Shown here piece by piece: positions 1 to 8,019 of a stretch of 12,283 bases of DNA. Below the pieces are notes generated by a model, which was not told the origin of the DNA, did not search any database, and saw only the letters and a program-made list of their open reading frames with translations. How positions within the stretch are numbered: the stretch's first letter is position 1; each line of letters starts with the position of its first letter. Source of the stretch: an uncultured Planctomycetaceae bacterium (GTDB lineage: Bacteria; Planctomycetota; Planctomycetia; Pirellulales; Pirellulaceae); contig CALBSZ010000255.1 of assembly GCA_937967665.1 (NCBI GenBank), positions 1 through 12,283 on the forward strand, written 5' to 3'. A program made the translations under genes and the position numbers.

Positions 1-1065
1 AATGATATTGTGGCGTATGCATGGGACTTGAACAACGAAGGCCAGTTCGATGATTCAGTCGGGACAACTGCTGAGTTCATTGCGTTGACTACGGGAGAGG
101 TCCCTGTTCGTGTCCGCGTGACAGATGAGGACGGTGTCTCTAACACAGCTACGTCAACAGTTACTGTCACGGAACTACCCGCCGCGCGTGTAACCGATCG
201 ATTATTGTATTACGGCAACTCTTCCTTCGCTGGGAATAGTGCGATTGCTTCCGATAAACAAGCGCTCTTGCCCGGTCAGACGGCAACATTCTTGAACTAT
301 ACGAGTTTCTCGCGTGGGATCAATACAATAATAATTGAAGTGGATCGACTGCATTCGACCGAACTCTCTGCGACATCCGACTTTCTATTCCGTATTGGAA
401 ATACCAGCACCACAAACTCGTGGGCAGAAGCACCTGAGCCAGTGAGTCTAACCGTTCGATCCGGCGTTCCCGATAACTTGCCCGACCAAATCACAATCGA
501 ATGGAACGATGGAGAAATCACCAACTCGTGGTTACAAGTTACAATTCTATCGACGATACGGACGGGTCTGGCCGAGAGCGACGTTTTCTACTTCGGGAAC
601 GCGCCCGGCGAATCTGGTGATTCTCCTTACCATACGTTCGTCAACGGCATCGATTTTGCAGGCGTTCGAGACAATCTTTCCTCAAGTGCCGACATCACGA
701 ACCGCTTCGACTACAATCGCGACAACTCGGTCGATGGCGCAGACCTCGCCGTGGCCCGTGACCAAGTCACAAACTTCCGCACTGCGCTACGACTGTTAAT
801 GACATCTGTTGCGTCGTCGCTCAACGCTCACGCGATTGAATTGGAGTCTGCTCGGTCCAACGATCAAGTATCTACAGGTAACAACACTGTTGCTAAACTT
901 CAGCTAGCTAACAGTGTTCGCGGAGTGTCTACAATCGTACGGGAAGATCTTACGGAGCAGGAGGCGATGACTCCCCGGCAAGACACAGATCTCAATGACA
1001 TTGACTACACGGACCGTCTCGCAGATTTCGAGGATCTACTGGATGCGATCATTCATCCGTTGTAG
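1..1065 (+). CDS. C-terminal part of a secreted planctomycete PKD/dockerin-type protein (5' partial)
   Basis: The frame is open from base 1, so the gene starts outside the window; 354 residues are visible. Residues 1-58 match the end of a PKD-type beta-sandwich (a 'WDLNNEGQFDD' start and a 'VRVTDEDG' strand). Residues 63-225 form a beta-rich module common in planctomycete exoproteins ('LLPGQTATFLNYTSFSRG', then 'DVFYFGNAPGESGDS'). A dockerin-like EF-hand follows, with calcium-ligand positions D237, N239, D241, S243, D245 and D248, then 'LAVARDQVTNFRTALRLL'. About 85 polar residues come after it. Such proteins are usually very large, secreted or surface-bound, and probably bind calcium; the actual activity lies upstream and cannot be told. 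The 3' end overlaps the convergent zinc-ribbon gene by 13 bp. It appears unrelated to the NACHT genes. The family assignment is recognition of sequence style, not a search. Confidence 0.85.
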   Translation, partial: NDIVAYAWDLNNEGQFDDSVGTTAEFIALTTGEVPVRVRVTDEDGVSNTATSTVTVTELPAARVTDRLLYYGNSSFAGNSAIASDKQALLPGQTATFLNYTSFSRGINTIIIEVDRLHSTELSATSDFLFRIGNTSTTNSWAEAPEPVSLTVRSGVPDNLPDQITIEWNDGEITNSWLQVTILSTIRTGLAESDVFYFGNAPGESGDSPYHTFVNGIDFAGVRDNLSSSADITNRFDYNRDNSVDGADLAVARDQVTNFRTALRLLMTSVASSLNAHAIELESARSNDQVSTGNNTVAKLQLANSVRGVSTIVREDLTEQEAMTPRQDTDLNDIDYTDRLADFEDLLDAIIHPL

Positions 1066-1304
1066 ACCCAGTAAACCGACAGCACTCCAATGACGACAAG
1101 AATCGCGAACACGAACATTGCTAGGGGAGCGATTCCAGGCCGCACTGCTTCACGTTCTCCCATCCATTTCACAGAATTTGAGTGACAGACTCGGCACATC
1201 TGAGTCCCAATCTCCATTGGACTCGGAATGCCCAAGCCTGGTCTGGTTGATTCCTTTGTTTCATAGATTTCTCCGCACTTTTGACATTTTAGTACTCTCT
1301 TCAT
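1053..1304 (-). CDS. Small zinc-ribbon protein with one C-terminal membrane helix
   Basis: This encodes 83 residues. Two CxxC pairs, C7/C10 and C37/C40, spaced like a zinc ribbon, occupy the N-terminal half. Residues 58-79 are strongly hydrophobic (around 'LAMFVFAILVVIGVL') and form one membrane helix, leaving four residues outside. The likely topology is a cytoplasmic zinc-binding knob anchored to the inner membrane. The start is well supported: GGAGGAGG lies four bases upstream of the ATG. It begins 53 bp after the stop of the DUF4062-NACHT-TPR gene on the same strand and could be its last cistron, or an independent gene. No specific function can be read; small ribbon-plus-helix proteins are common in planctomycetes and are often uncharacterised. 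Confidence 0.75.
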   Translation of the reverse strand: MKRVLKCQKCGEIYETKESTRPGLGIPSPMEIGTQMCRVCHSNSVKWMGEREAVRPGIAPLAMFVFAILVVIGVLSVYWVYNG

Positions 1305-1308
1305 CCTG

Positions 1309-1316
1309 CCTCCTCC
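1309..1316 (-). promoter_or_regulatory. Strong Shine-Dalgarno site of the zinc-ribbon gene
   Basis: On the minus strand this reads GGAGGAGG, four bases before the ATG at 1304. It is one of the two best ribosome-binding sites in the window and fixes this start. Together with the 53-bp gap it supports efficient translation of a short downstream cistron. Confidence 0.7.
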
Positions 1317-1357
1317 GACCAGATCTCAATTTCGTCACGTAGACATATCACAAATCG

Positions 1358-4300
1358 CTAGGACAACCTCTCGCTAAGAAACGCGTTCAATGCGTGCAAT
1401 CCGTGTTGACGCACTAAATCTCGACATCGGTCGCGTACAGCCACCAATTCAACACGCGGAGCCCCCGACGCCTTGAGCAAGCCGAACTTATACGCCAGGC
1501 AAGTAACCAAGCCAAAGTAATTGCCGCAGCTTTCGCAAAGTTGCTCGGCTCTTTCAAACAGTCCCTTGGCTTTCGTTAAATCACCTAGCCCATGGTGAGC
1601 AACCCCGAGGCTGACAGCAATCTCGGAACGTTCTAGTTGCAGTTCATTCGCAGCACAAAACGATTCCCCTTCCTCTAGGATAGGCACGGCCTCCGCGTAT
1701 CTTTGGTCAACGAACAGCAGTCGCGATTGATGATATAGGCATTGAGCTCGCAACTGCGGGCGGTCAAGTTGGGCGGCCACATCTGCCAGGGTAACGTAAC
1801 ATTGTCGTGTCAGTGCGAGTTGACCAGTTCGTTCCGCATCTTCACAGAGCTTTACTAGGACGAATTCGACTTTCTGCAGTTGCTTGCGAGAGGCACACAT
1901 GGGGTGAACTTCTGTGATGACATCAAACGCTTCCTGCAATCGACCCTGGCCCAGAAAAGTAAAAGCCTTCTGGGAACGGCAAATCACCAACGACGAGCGA
2001 TCACCACTGTCCGTCGCCAAACGTTCCATCACCGCAAGTTCGCGCAAAGCGTCTTCGTACAACCCTTGTTTCTCCATAATTGTGGCTCGCAGGCCGTGAG
2101 AATGAATGACCTCCTGTTTCGTACCCAGTTTCCGAGCCATTACCGCCAGCTGGTCAACCGCTTCCAATCCTTGATCGAGCCGTCCCTGATCAATAAGGAT
2201 GGCAGCTTGATTCTGTAGCAAGACAAGTTTCCCTTCCTCGTTTCCACATTGTTCGCACAATTGGACGCCTACTCTAATTTGCGAAAGGGACTCATCAAGG
2301 AGGCCGAGCCCCAGCTTTGCGGCAACCAAGCCCGTGATTGCCGAAGACTCTCGCCTAGCGTCTCCAAGAGCTCGAGCAATGTCTTTTTGTTGAAGGTGAG
2401 CATTAATTGCTTCGTGAAATCGAAGCTCTCCGCGATACAACTGCCCCAATGTGCCCAATGCATCGCAGAAACCGTCATAGATAGTGCCCGTCTCCTCGTA
2501 AATGCGTTGGTAGTGTTCCCGCGCCTTGGCAGCAAACTCTCTCGCCCGATCCAGCTCATTCCGAGACACCAAGAGGGTCGCCAAGTTGTTCAAAACGGCG
2601 GCCTGTTGAATCGATGTCCCAGAAGATCCTACTGAGCGAAGCACTTTCTCCTGCCAGTCGATTGCGTCGTCGATGTACCCTAAGACACTAAACACCTTCG
2701 CGATGTTCCAGGCTTTGGAATAGTCCGTATTGTCTCCGCATTCGCGGGAATAGGCTTCTACTGCCGTGGGGCCAAGATGTTGTTCGATCGTGGCCCAGTA
2801 AGAGGTTGCCTCATCCATATTGACATTGAACAGGGCCGAAAAAAAAGGAAGATCGATCAATAACGCAGTTAGCTCGGACCACGCATTTGCCTTTTTCAGG
2901 TGCCACGGTAATTCATCGACGACGCGGCGAGCGGCCGGTGATACGAAACACTCCCCTGTGGAACTCCCTGACAAATGACTACGATCACTCACGGCAAAGC
3001 TGATGTCCTGACGCTGCGACTCAAAATATGCCGCTAACTTGTTGTTTGGATTCCAATTTGCCTGATTCACGAACCGGTCTTTCGCCCATCTGGCGATCTG
3101 TCCATGATGCCAAGTTATTACTTCGCTTCCAGGAGCCGTTCGTTCCGTCAGGTATGGCACCACGTCTGAATAGAGTCGGGACCAGATGACAATCGGAATC
3201 CGACGGGGGTTCGTCGGCAGAAAGTGTCGATTACGTTCACACTCGGCCAAAAGATGCGACTTGTAGCTTGGGGCATCGCGTTCATCACTTTCGTCGAAAA
3301 ACAACACTTCCAAGATTTCCTTTTCGCTCAAACCTCGGCGGGCAGCGGAAACGTAGCCCAAAGCACGCTCCACTAACAGGGCTCCATGGTTTTCCTCGCG
3401 GCTGAGCCGTTTGACCATGTGTTCCAAGAGTCCTTCAACACTGGACGGCAACTTGTCTGGCGGAGGGCTGTACGATCTCCAAAACCGAACTTCGTCAAAC
3501 AACGCTTTCAAATACAACGGTTCACGGCATTTCTCAGAAAAACCAATTTGCGTTGCAATCACGTCACGTTGTTGAAGTTGGTAATCCGCGTTGCCTTCCA
3601 GTGTTCTGCCAGCGTCACGCATCCAGTGTTCAAAGAACAGCTTTCCGGCTTGGTCAATGGACAATGGACGAATCAAAATGGACTCGTTCCCGATTAGTCC
3701 GTGTTCGGATAGCATGGCGAACGGTTGCCCGCCAGGATCATCGTCAGGTACCTCTGAGAGGCACGACACCACGATCTTTATCTTCGGAAGCAAGGGTGCG
3801 TCGCGGTCTCCGAGCAGCCAGTCAAGCCGCAAACCAGCTTCCGCATCCGATAATTGATCCAAGCCGTCCAGGAATAGAATCACTGAATGTCCAGATTGTG
3901 ATGCTGATGCAAGATGTTGAAGCAACTCTTGTTGAAGTTCCCGTATATCTGTGGGCAACATTGTCGGCATCGGTTGAACGCCGCGAAACTCAAGGCAGAG
4001 GTTGGTGAGCAGTGATCGCAGGGCAGAAGATGTCGGGGTCGTGCCCAGAAACCGAACGATGTGGAACCGACCAGGTGCAATGTCCTGGAAGGCCCTTGCC
4101 ATCAGTGCGGATTTGCCGCTACCGGACGATCCATGCACGACCAGGGGATGACGATTATCATCAGTAAGGTACCTGCCGATTCGATCCAGCGGACCATTCG
4201 GCTCGTCCCTGCCAATAAAGTTTACAACGTGTTCTTTCGCAATCCGCAGGTGTTCCTCACGCTCGATTTCCTGTTCCCGATCGATGCGGGCTTGCTGGTC

Positions 4301-5479
4301 GTGTGATGTCCGAGTTGCCGCCAGACTCCCTGAGGTTGCAGGATTCCACCATGAATTGATCTGCTCTTCCATTATTGGCCAATACATGTCCACGATACGT
4401 TTCGCGAATGTAACTGCCCAATCATTGTCAAAGTTGACGACTAGACGTCCATCACGCTCAGTCAACGACGCATCGGAGTATCGAATAATGCGGTCCGCGC
4501 CAAGCCGCCGTTTGACGGCGTTCATTAACTGTTTTTGAAGTTGTTGGGCGTGTCGGTCAATTGCTCCCGCGTCGTTCAAGTCGAAATAATCTGTCAAAGT
4601 CTGATCCGAAAAGGTGTCTTGGTTTTTGATATCTCCAAAGACTGCCGTCACATGCTGCTCCGCCGTGGGACGAAGCAACGCTCCCGACCAAATCTCCTGC
4701 TCGGTGGCGGAACCGCGAAAGCGGACAATCTGCGGGAAGAACACGGTCGGAAACTGCCTGCCCGGTGATGCTTGCAGGTCAAGTGGCCGTGGGGCCCGAT
4801 CAAGATCGTCGAACCGATTTTCCATTCGATCGTCGGGGAACGCCAGACGTATCACCCGCCACAAGGCATCTTGCGCATGCAGCCAATCCTGAGTGTCCGT
4901 TGGTGGGCGCTGATTCGTTTGTGTGTAGTCGCGTCCATCTTCCAGTGTTTGCGTGCGGGGTTGCAGTATGAAACTTAAAGTCTTCTCGTTATCAAGATCG
5001 CTGACCGAACTAAAATCGAGCACGTTATGATCGCGCCGGTACCACTCCCTAACAACGCGTTCCGCTGATTTGTCTTCCACGCCGGCTACTTCGCCTCCGC
5101 CGGGGCCCCCGGTTCTGGCAGTACTGACAAGATGGTTGAACTCAATTTCCGTAATGGCTTCAGGAAGTGGGCGCCAGCCATAACGGTTCCCCATCAGGAT
5201 CAGGAAATTTGGCTGAGGCGAAACCATTTGGGAACGCTGTAGTTCTGACAAACAGATTCCCATCGTACGATGGTCGAGCCCGGCTTCGGTCGACACTCCC
5301 CAGCGCAAGTCGATTCCGTGAAACTGAAAACCTCTCTCGTCGCAACGGCGCTCCAGTTCCGGGAAGGCGTATCGCTGCAAGGCATCACGTTCTAGACGAA
5401 AGTCGGAGAATGTAGAACTGACAAACAAGCGAATGATCGCCCGCTGGCGATTCTGAACGATTGAATTCACTTCCAGCAT
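1358..5479 (-). CDS. DUF4062-NACHT-TPR protein (STAND-type NTPase, NLR-like), intact copy
   Basis: This is a 1373-residue protein. Residues 15-106 are a DUF4062 domain ('FVSSTFSD..LERDAL' and 'NFLILMGNRYGWRPLP'). Residues 250-380 are a conserved linker beginning 'SATEQEIW'. The NACHT-type NTPase spans about 420-630, with Walker A GSSGSGKS at 450-457 and Walker B 'LFLDGLDQL' (D538, D541). A helical region follows to about 900 ('SAARRGLSEKEILEVL' at 711-726). At least eight TPR-like helix pairs fill about 920-1340. STAND proteins are ATP-driven switches: the C-terminal repeats sense a ligand or partner and the N-terminal domain passes on the signal. The protein should be cytoplasmic; no signal peptide or membrane helix is seen. 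An in-frame TGA 15 bases upstream bounds the start, which has only a weak AGGG site. The TIR-like gene lies 314 bp upstream on the same strand. A defence or stress-sensing role is inferred from family architecture. Confidence 0.9.
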   Translation of the reverse strand: MLEVNSIVQNRQRAIIRLFVSSTFSDFRLERDALQRYAFPELERRCDERGFQFHGIDLRWGVSTEAGLDHRTMGICLSELQRSQMVSPQPNFLILMGNRYGWRPLPEAITEIEFNHLVSTARTGGPGGGEVAGVEDKSAERVVREWYRRDHNVLDFSSVSDLDNEKTLSFILQPRTQTLEDGRDYTQTNQRPPTDTQDWLHAQDALWRVIRLAFPDDRMENRFDDLDRAPRPLDLQASPGRQFPTVFFPQIVRFRGSATEQEIWSGALLRPTAEQHVTAVFGDIKNQDTFSDQTLTDYFDLNDAGAIDRHAQQLQKQLMNAVKRRLGADRIIRYSDASLTERDGRLVVNFDNDWAVTFAKRIVDMYWPIMEEQINSWWNPATSGSLAATRTSHDQQARIDREQEIEREEHLRIAKEHVVNFIGRDEPNGPLDRIGRYLTDDNRHPLVVHGSSGSGKSALMARAFQDIAPGRFHIVRFLGTTPTSSALRSLLTNLCLEFRGVQPMPTMLPTDIRELQQELLQHLASASQSGHSVILFLDGLDQLSDAEAGLRLDWLLGDRDAPLLPKIKIVVSCLSEVPDDDPGGQPFAMLSEHGLIGNESILIRPLSIDQAGKLFFEHWMRDAGRTLEGNADYQLQQRDVIATQIGFSEKCREPLYLKALFDEVRFWRSYSPPPDKLPSSVEGLLEHMVKRLSREENHGALLVERALGYVSAARRGLSEKEILEVLFFDESDERDAPSYKSHLLAECERNRHFLPTNPRRIPIVIWSRLYSDVVPYLTERTAPGSEVITWHHGQIARWAKDRFVNQANWNPNNKLAAYFESQRQDISFAVSDRSHLSGSSTGECFVSPAARRVVDELPWHLKKANAWSELTALLIDLPFFSALFNVNMDEATSYWATIEQHLGPTAVEAYSRECGDNTDYSKAWNIAKVFSVLGYIDDAIDWQEKVLRSVGSSGTSIQQAAVLNNLATLLVSRNELDRAREFAAKAREHYQRIYEETGTIYDGFCDALGTLGQLYRGELRFHEAINAHLQQKDIARALGDARRESSAITGLVAAKLGLGLLDESLSQIRVGVQLCEQCGNEEGKLVLLQNQAAILIDQGRLDQGLEAVDQLAVMARKLGTKQEVIHSHGLRATIMEKQGLYEDALRELAVMERLATDSGDRSSLVICRSQKAFTFLGQGRLQEAFDVITEVHPMCASRKQLQKVEFVLVKLCEDAERTGQLALTRQCYVTLADVAAQLDRPQLRAQCLYHQSRLLFVDQRYAEAVPILEEGESFCAANELQLERSEIAVSLGVAHHGLGDLTKAKGLFERAEQLCESCGNYFGLVTCLAYKFGLLKASGAPRVELVAVRDRCRDLVRQHGLHALNAFLSERLS

Positions 5480-5793
5480 GTCCCTATTGACAACTCATTG
5501 CGACAAAGAAAAATGCTCAGTTCTATCGATACTGAGTTTTTCTTCACGATCGAAAGCTACAACTCTTCGTGAGTGTAATGTATAGGAATGAAGAATTCGA
5601 TCATGCGTATTGGCGGTCCGAGTCCGCGTTAGTGATTCTTGCTCGCCACGCACCGCCGCAGAATACAGAATAACTGTGTTCCGTCGGGCGAATCGTCTAC
5701 CGACGTGACGTAGCCCGCCTTGTCGAGAGAACCCGTACATCCCCTGGACGCCAACGAACCGACCTCGTGCTGACGTCTTGTCCCGTCGGCTGT
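5480..5793. other. Intergenic region between the TIR-like and intact NACHT genes
   Basis: The stretch is 314 bp long. Its main feature is the inverted repeat at 5506-5544, listed separately. An 81-codon minus-strand frame (5740-5495) is rich in Arg, Thr and Ser, has no recognisable motif and no good ribosome-binding site, so I do not call it a gene. In another minus-strand frame, a run ending at about 5630 contains 'DDSPDGTQLF', which resembles a beta-propeller strand, but it is too short to claim as a gene remnant. I see no convincing -35/-10 pair. Confidence 0.5.
5506..5544. terminator. Long inverted repeat, terminator- or operator-like, just upstream of the NACHT gene
   Basis: The left arm is AAGAAAAA (5506-5513), a two-base bulge TG, then CTCAGT (5516-5521). 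The loop is nine bases (5522-5530). The right arm is ACTGAG (5531-5536) followed directly by TTTTTCTT (5537-5544). All 14 arm positions pair. Read on either strand, a short stem is followed by a T-rich run, which is the form of a bidirectional intrinsic terminator, although the stem holds only three G-C pairs. It ends 26 bp before the ATG at 5479, so minus-strand transcription into the NACHT gene must cross it or start within it. That makes an attenuator or a protein-binding site as likely as a plain terminator. Confidence 0.45.
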
Positions 5794-7110
5794 CTATCCA
5801 GCGTCTTCATTAGACTCGTTCACGTTGCCCGGCGCATTCGTTGCTTGTGGGGTTCGGGGAACGTCAGAGTGGAAGTAATTCATATGAGGCGTGAACGTCA
5901 CTTTGGCCATCCCATGAAACTGGCTTTTCGTCCACCGGTAGACCTCGTAGCGTACTCCCGACCGCTTGCGGCATGGGGCAAGTTGTTTCACGTTCTGCCA
6001 TGCGTTCGAGGAATGCCAGAAGTCTACGGGATCCTGGTTCAGAGAGAAACCTGTAACCGTTGCTTCCGATATTTCCGGGTGATCCTCTAGAATGCGGTCG
6101 GGCTCGTCGAGGTCGCGTTCAAACTGAAGCGTCAGAGATGCGTGTTGGACGATACCTCGTTCGCCACAGCGGAGGCCGACGGAGTTCGGGTAGGTTGTAA
6201 CGGCGGAAAAGGCGTCAGGATACTCCCAGGCTATCGCGTACTGCAGTTCATCTCCTGGCTTGAACACCGTGCCCGTCACTTCAACCGAGAACGGATACTC
6301 GTTGCTACCCGGCTTGCTCCTCCGAGGAACAATCGTCAATCTGCAACTACGCTGTCCCGGGTGGCTGCAATCGAGCGGCAGACATTTCAATATGCCGTTT
6401 TTGGCATCACGGCCAGATTCAATTAGTTCTGCAACATCCGGTAATGACCGACTAACGCGCCAGATCGTATGTGGAATGAGAACGCTTCTGGATGATTTCG
6501 TGAATCGAAATCGATGTCGCGTTTCGACCTGTACACGGCCATCACGGCAAATGGTAACTATCTTGTCCATTTCGACGTACTCGCGATCGGCGCGCGGTGC
6601 AACATCGTTGCCTAAGACTTCCTGGACGATTGCCGTCACGGATTTGCGCAAAGCTTCTCGGTTCATCCTTTCGAATCGTGGAAGTGTCTTGCGTGGCGGA
6701 AATGCCATGCCAAGTTGGGTGGGATCAACACCCTCTTCCATCAATCCGAACAATCGCCTGTGCGTTTCAGATTCAGTTGGAAGCTGCATTAGAAACGCAG
6801 CTCCTTCACTGACGACGAACGTCGAAGTAATCCACAACGAACAATCGGGAATTGGCGTGCGGCGGGTGAACAGGCACAGCATCAGGTCAGCCCCGGCCAA
6901 TTCCTCTCGAACTTTGGAAGGTATATAGTTGTCGAATGGATTCTTCGCGAGCCTCACTCGAATTCGGCCCCCGCTTTCGACTTCGATGGTTTCCCCGACG
7001 ATACGCGCAATTTCAATGTCGGAGATTCCTTGATCGCTCCGATGACCATCGAAACCGACTTTGTCTTCTGCAAAACTGCACGCCAGAAAGAGCGACAATT
7101 CCGTCGACAT
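5794..7110 (-). CDS. TIR-like N-terminal domain with a beta-rich C-terminal domain; function unknown
   Basis: This encodes 438 residues. Residues 4-110 have the layout of a TIR or related flavodoxin-like domain. A first strand 'LSLFLACSFAEDK' is followed by a helix, then 'VREELAGADLMLCLFTRRT' (67-85), a strand typical of TIR and nucleotide-sensing domains. A Trp at 93 and 'SEGAAFLM' with E102 follow, at about the position where TIR NADases carry their catalytic glutamate. Residues 175-410 alternate short polar and hydrophobic segments as in beta-sandwiches; I do not recognise this domain. There is no signal peptide or membrane helix. The start has a near-perfect Shine-Dalgarno site. It sits between two DUF4062-NACHT genes and is co-directional with the intact one. 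It could be an NAD-consuming or nucleotide-binding partner of these NTPases, or a non-enzymatic TIR-fold adaptor. The TIR call rests on sequence pattern only. Confidence 0.8.
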   Translation of the reverse strand: MSTELSLFLACSFAEDKVGFDGHRSDQGISDIEIARIVGETIEVESGGRIRVRLAKNPFDNYIPSKVREELAGADLMLCLFTRRTPIPDCSLWITSTFVVSEGAAFLMQLPTESETHRRLFGLMEEGVDPTQLGMAFPPRKTLPRFERMNREALRKSVTAIVQEVLGNDVAPRADREYVEMDKIVTICRDGRVQVETRHRFRFTKSSRSVLIPHTIWRVSRSLPDVAELIESGRDAKNGILKCLPLDCSHPGQRSCRLTIVPRRSKPGSNEYPFSVEVTGTVFKPGDELQYAIAWEYPDAFSAVTTYPNSVGLRCGERGIVQHASLTLQFERDLDEPDRILEDHPEISEATVTGFSLNQDPVDFWHSSNAWQNVKQLAPCRKRSGVRYEVYRWTKSQFHGMAKVTFTPHMNYFHSDVPRTPQATNAPGNVNESNEDAG

Positions 7111-7114
7111 CTCA

Positions 7115-7121
7115 CACCTCC
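7115..7121 (-). promoter_or_regulatory. Shine-Dalgarno site of the TIR-like gene
   Basis: On the minus strand this reads GGAGGTG, with six bases between GGAGG and the ATG at 7110. It settles the start. A three-codon mini-frame (ATG GAG GTG TGA) overlaps the site itself, but is more likely a by-product of the motif than a regulatory leader. Confidence 0.7.
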
Positions 7122-7187
7122 ATGTAGGTCATTGAGAAGAAAGCTGGAACGTAAGAAGGGCGTTACTCAAGGCGGGAAATATCTATA

Positions 7188-7222
7188 TCAAGTTTCTCCG
7201 ATTGGATCGGTTTGTCAAGTTT
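7188..7222 (-). promoter_or_regulatory. Candidate promoter/operator: palindrome between direct repeats
   Basis: A perfect palindrome, CCGAT-TGG-ATCGG (7198-7210), is framed by two copies of the 8-mer TCAAGTTT (7188-7195 and 7215-7222). On the minus strand, TTGACA, a consensus -35 hexamer, lies at 7218-7213, and an AT-rich TATAGAT-like run lies about 25 bases downstream, which is too far for a standard sigma-70 spacing. The site is about 80-110 bp upstream of the TIR-like start. It may be an operator for that gene; the promoter assignment itself is weak. Confidence 0.35.
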
Positions 7223-7498
7223 TGTCCTTTCGTTAAGACTGAAATCGGCGAATTCGTAGCTAATAGCGGCGGACTGGGGAATGTCTGGGGCTGACGGGTT
7301 GGATCTCAGGAAGAAGGGTAATTTGGAAATGCCTGCGCAGCTCACGGTTCGGTGGGGCGACGAACAGGCCGGCGTTATCGTGAAGTTCTGCCACTTAGTC
7401 AAACCGACTGCACTTTCTGAAATCTGATTCTACTTAACGCGACCAACGCCATGAGGCGGTGAGCCAGCGCATCATTTTTTTTTGGGAAGCCAACATGT

Positions 7499-7556
7499 GA
7501 CCCGAAGCGTCGAACATTCATTTCGCATCGAATGGCGAATCGCTTTTCGTCGGGTC
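7499..7556. repeat. Imperfect inverted repeat able to form a three-step hairpin
   Basis: GACCCGA (7499-7505) pairs with TCGGGTC (7550-7556). Next inside, AGCG (7506-7509) pairs with CGCT (7541-7544), leaving a five-base bulge on the right arm. CATTC (7515-7519) pairs with GAATG (7530-7534) around a ten-base loop. It lies just after a nine-T run in the divergent region. It may be chance, a structured leader or a binding site. Confidence 0.25.
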
Positions 7557-7731
7557 GCCTGCCCGACAACTCCCAACAGAGTTCGAGTGAACGGCATCAG
7601 ATGGCAAACCGTTGGTCGAGTCAATTGACCATTATGCCCTCGCTTTATCGGCCAACAGGTAGGACCGTAGCTCAGCGTTGCCATCGCTACGAACCATCAG
7701 AAACGGATCTTCTTGAGCAAGTCCAGAGTGA

Positions 7732-8001
7732 GTGTCGTTTGACCTCGGCACCCGGGAAATCCATGAAATCTGCGATCGAAAGCGGTACTCCGATTGTGAT
7801 GGGGCCGCTGATTCCTGTTTGGAGGCAGTTGTCTCGCATATTCTCTTGTGGCATACTGCACCTATGTTGGGAGTGATACTCCATCAGGGTGAGTGGTACC
7901 ACGGTTGGTTCACGGCAGATGAGCTGGCAAACCACGACGAAATGTCGCCCACGATGAAGGCGATCTCGCGAAATATTCTCGCTTGCGTTCGCGAAAGTTA
8001 G
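7732..8001 (+). CDS. Possible small hypothetical protein or gene remnant upstream of the second NACHT gene
   Basis: The open frame has 89 codons and ends 30 bp before the ATG at 8032, on the same strand. Its composition is protein-like (acidic and aromatic, around 'HQGEWYHGWFTADELANHDE'), unlike the Arg/Ser-rich shadow frames nearby. No family is recognised; there is no membrane helix and no cysteine pair. The start is doubtful: the first usable codon is a GTG placed directly after an in-frame TGA, with no good Shine-Dalgarno site, and the first ATG (7864) would leave only 45 residues. It could be a small leading cistron of the NACHT unit, or the tail of a decayed gene whose 5' part is lost. 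Confidence 0.35.
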   Translation: MSFDLGTREIHEICDRKRYSDCDGAADSCLEAVVSHILLWHTAPMLGVILHQGEWYHGWFTADELANHDEMSPTMKAISRNILACVRES

Positions 8002-8019
8002 CCACTGCGGCCCCATGTC

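Noticed and set aside
5495..5740. An 81-codon minus-strand frame between the TIR-like and NACHT genes
   Set aside because: It has low-information Arg/Thr-rich sequence, no ribosome-binding site, and crosses the inverted repeat; it may be chance or part of a dispersed intergenic repeat.
6260..6928. A 222-codon plus-strand open frame
   Set aside because: It lies wholly antisense to the TIR-like gene, is rich in Arg, Ser and Thr without motifs, and has no ribosome-binding site. The minus-strand protein has clear domain structure, so this is a shadow frame.
7440..7482. Intrinsic terminator from CGCC-ATGA-GGCG followed by nine T's
   Set aside because: The hairpin is only four base pairs and about 16 bases away from the T run, and no plus-strand gene ends just upstream.
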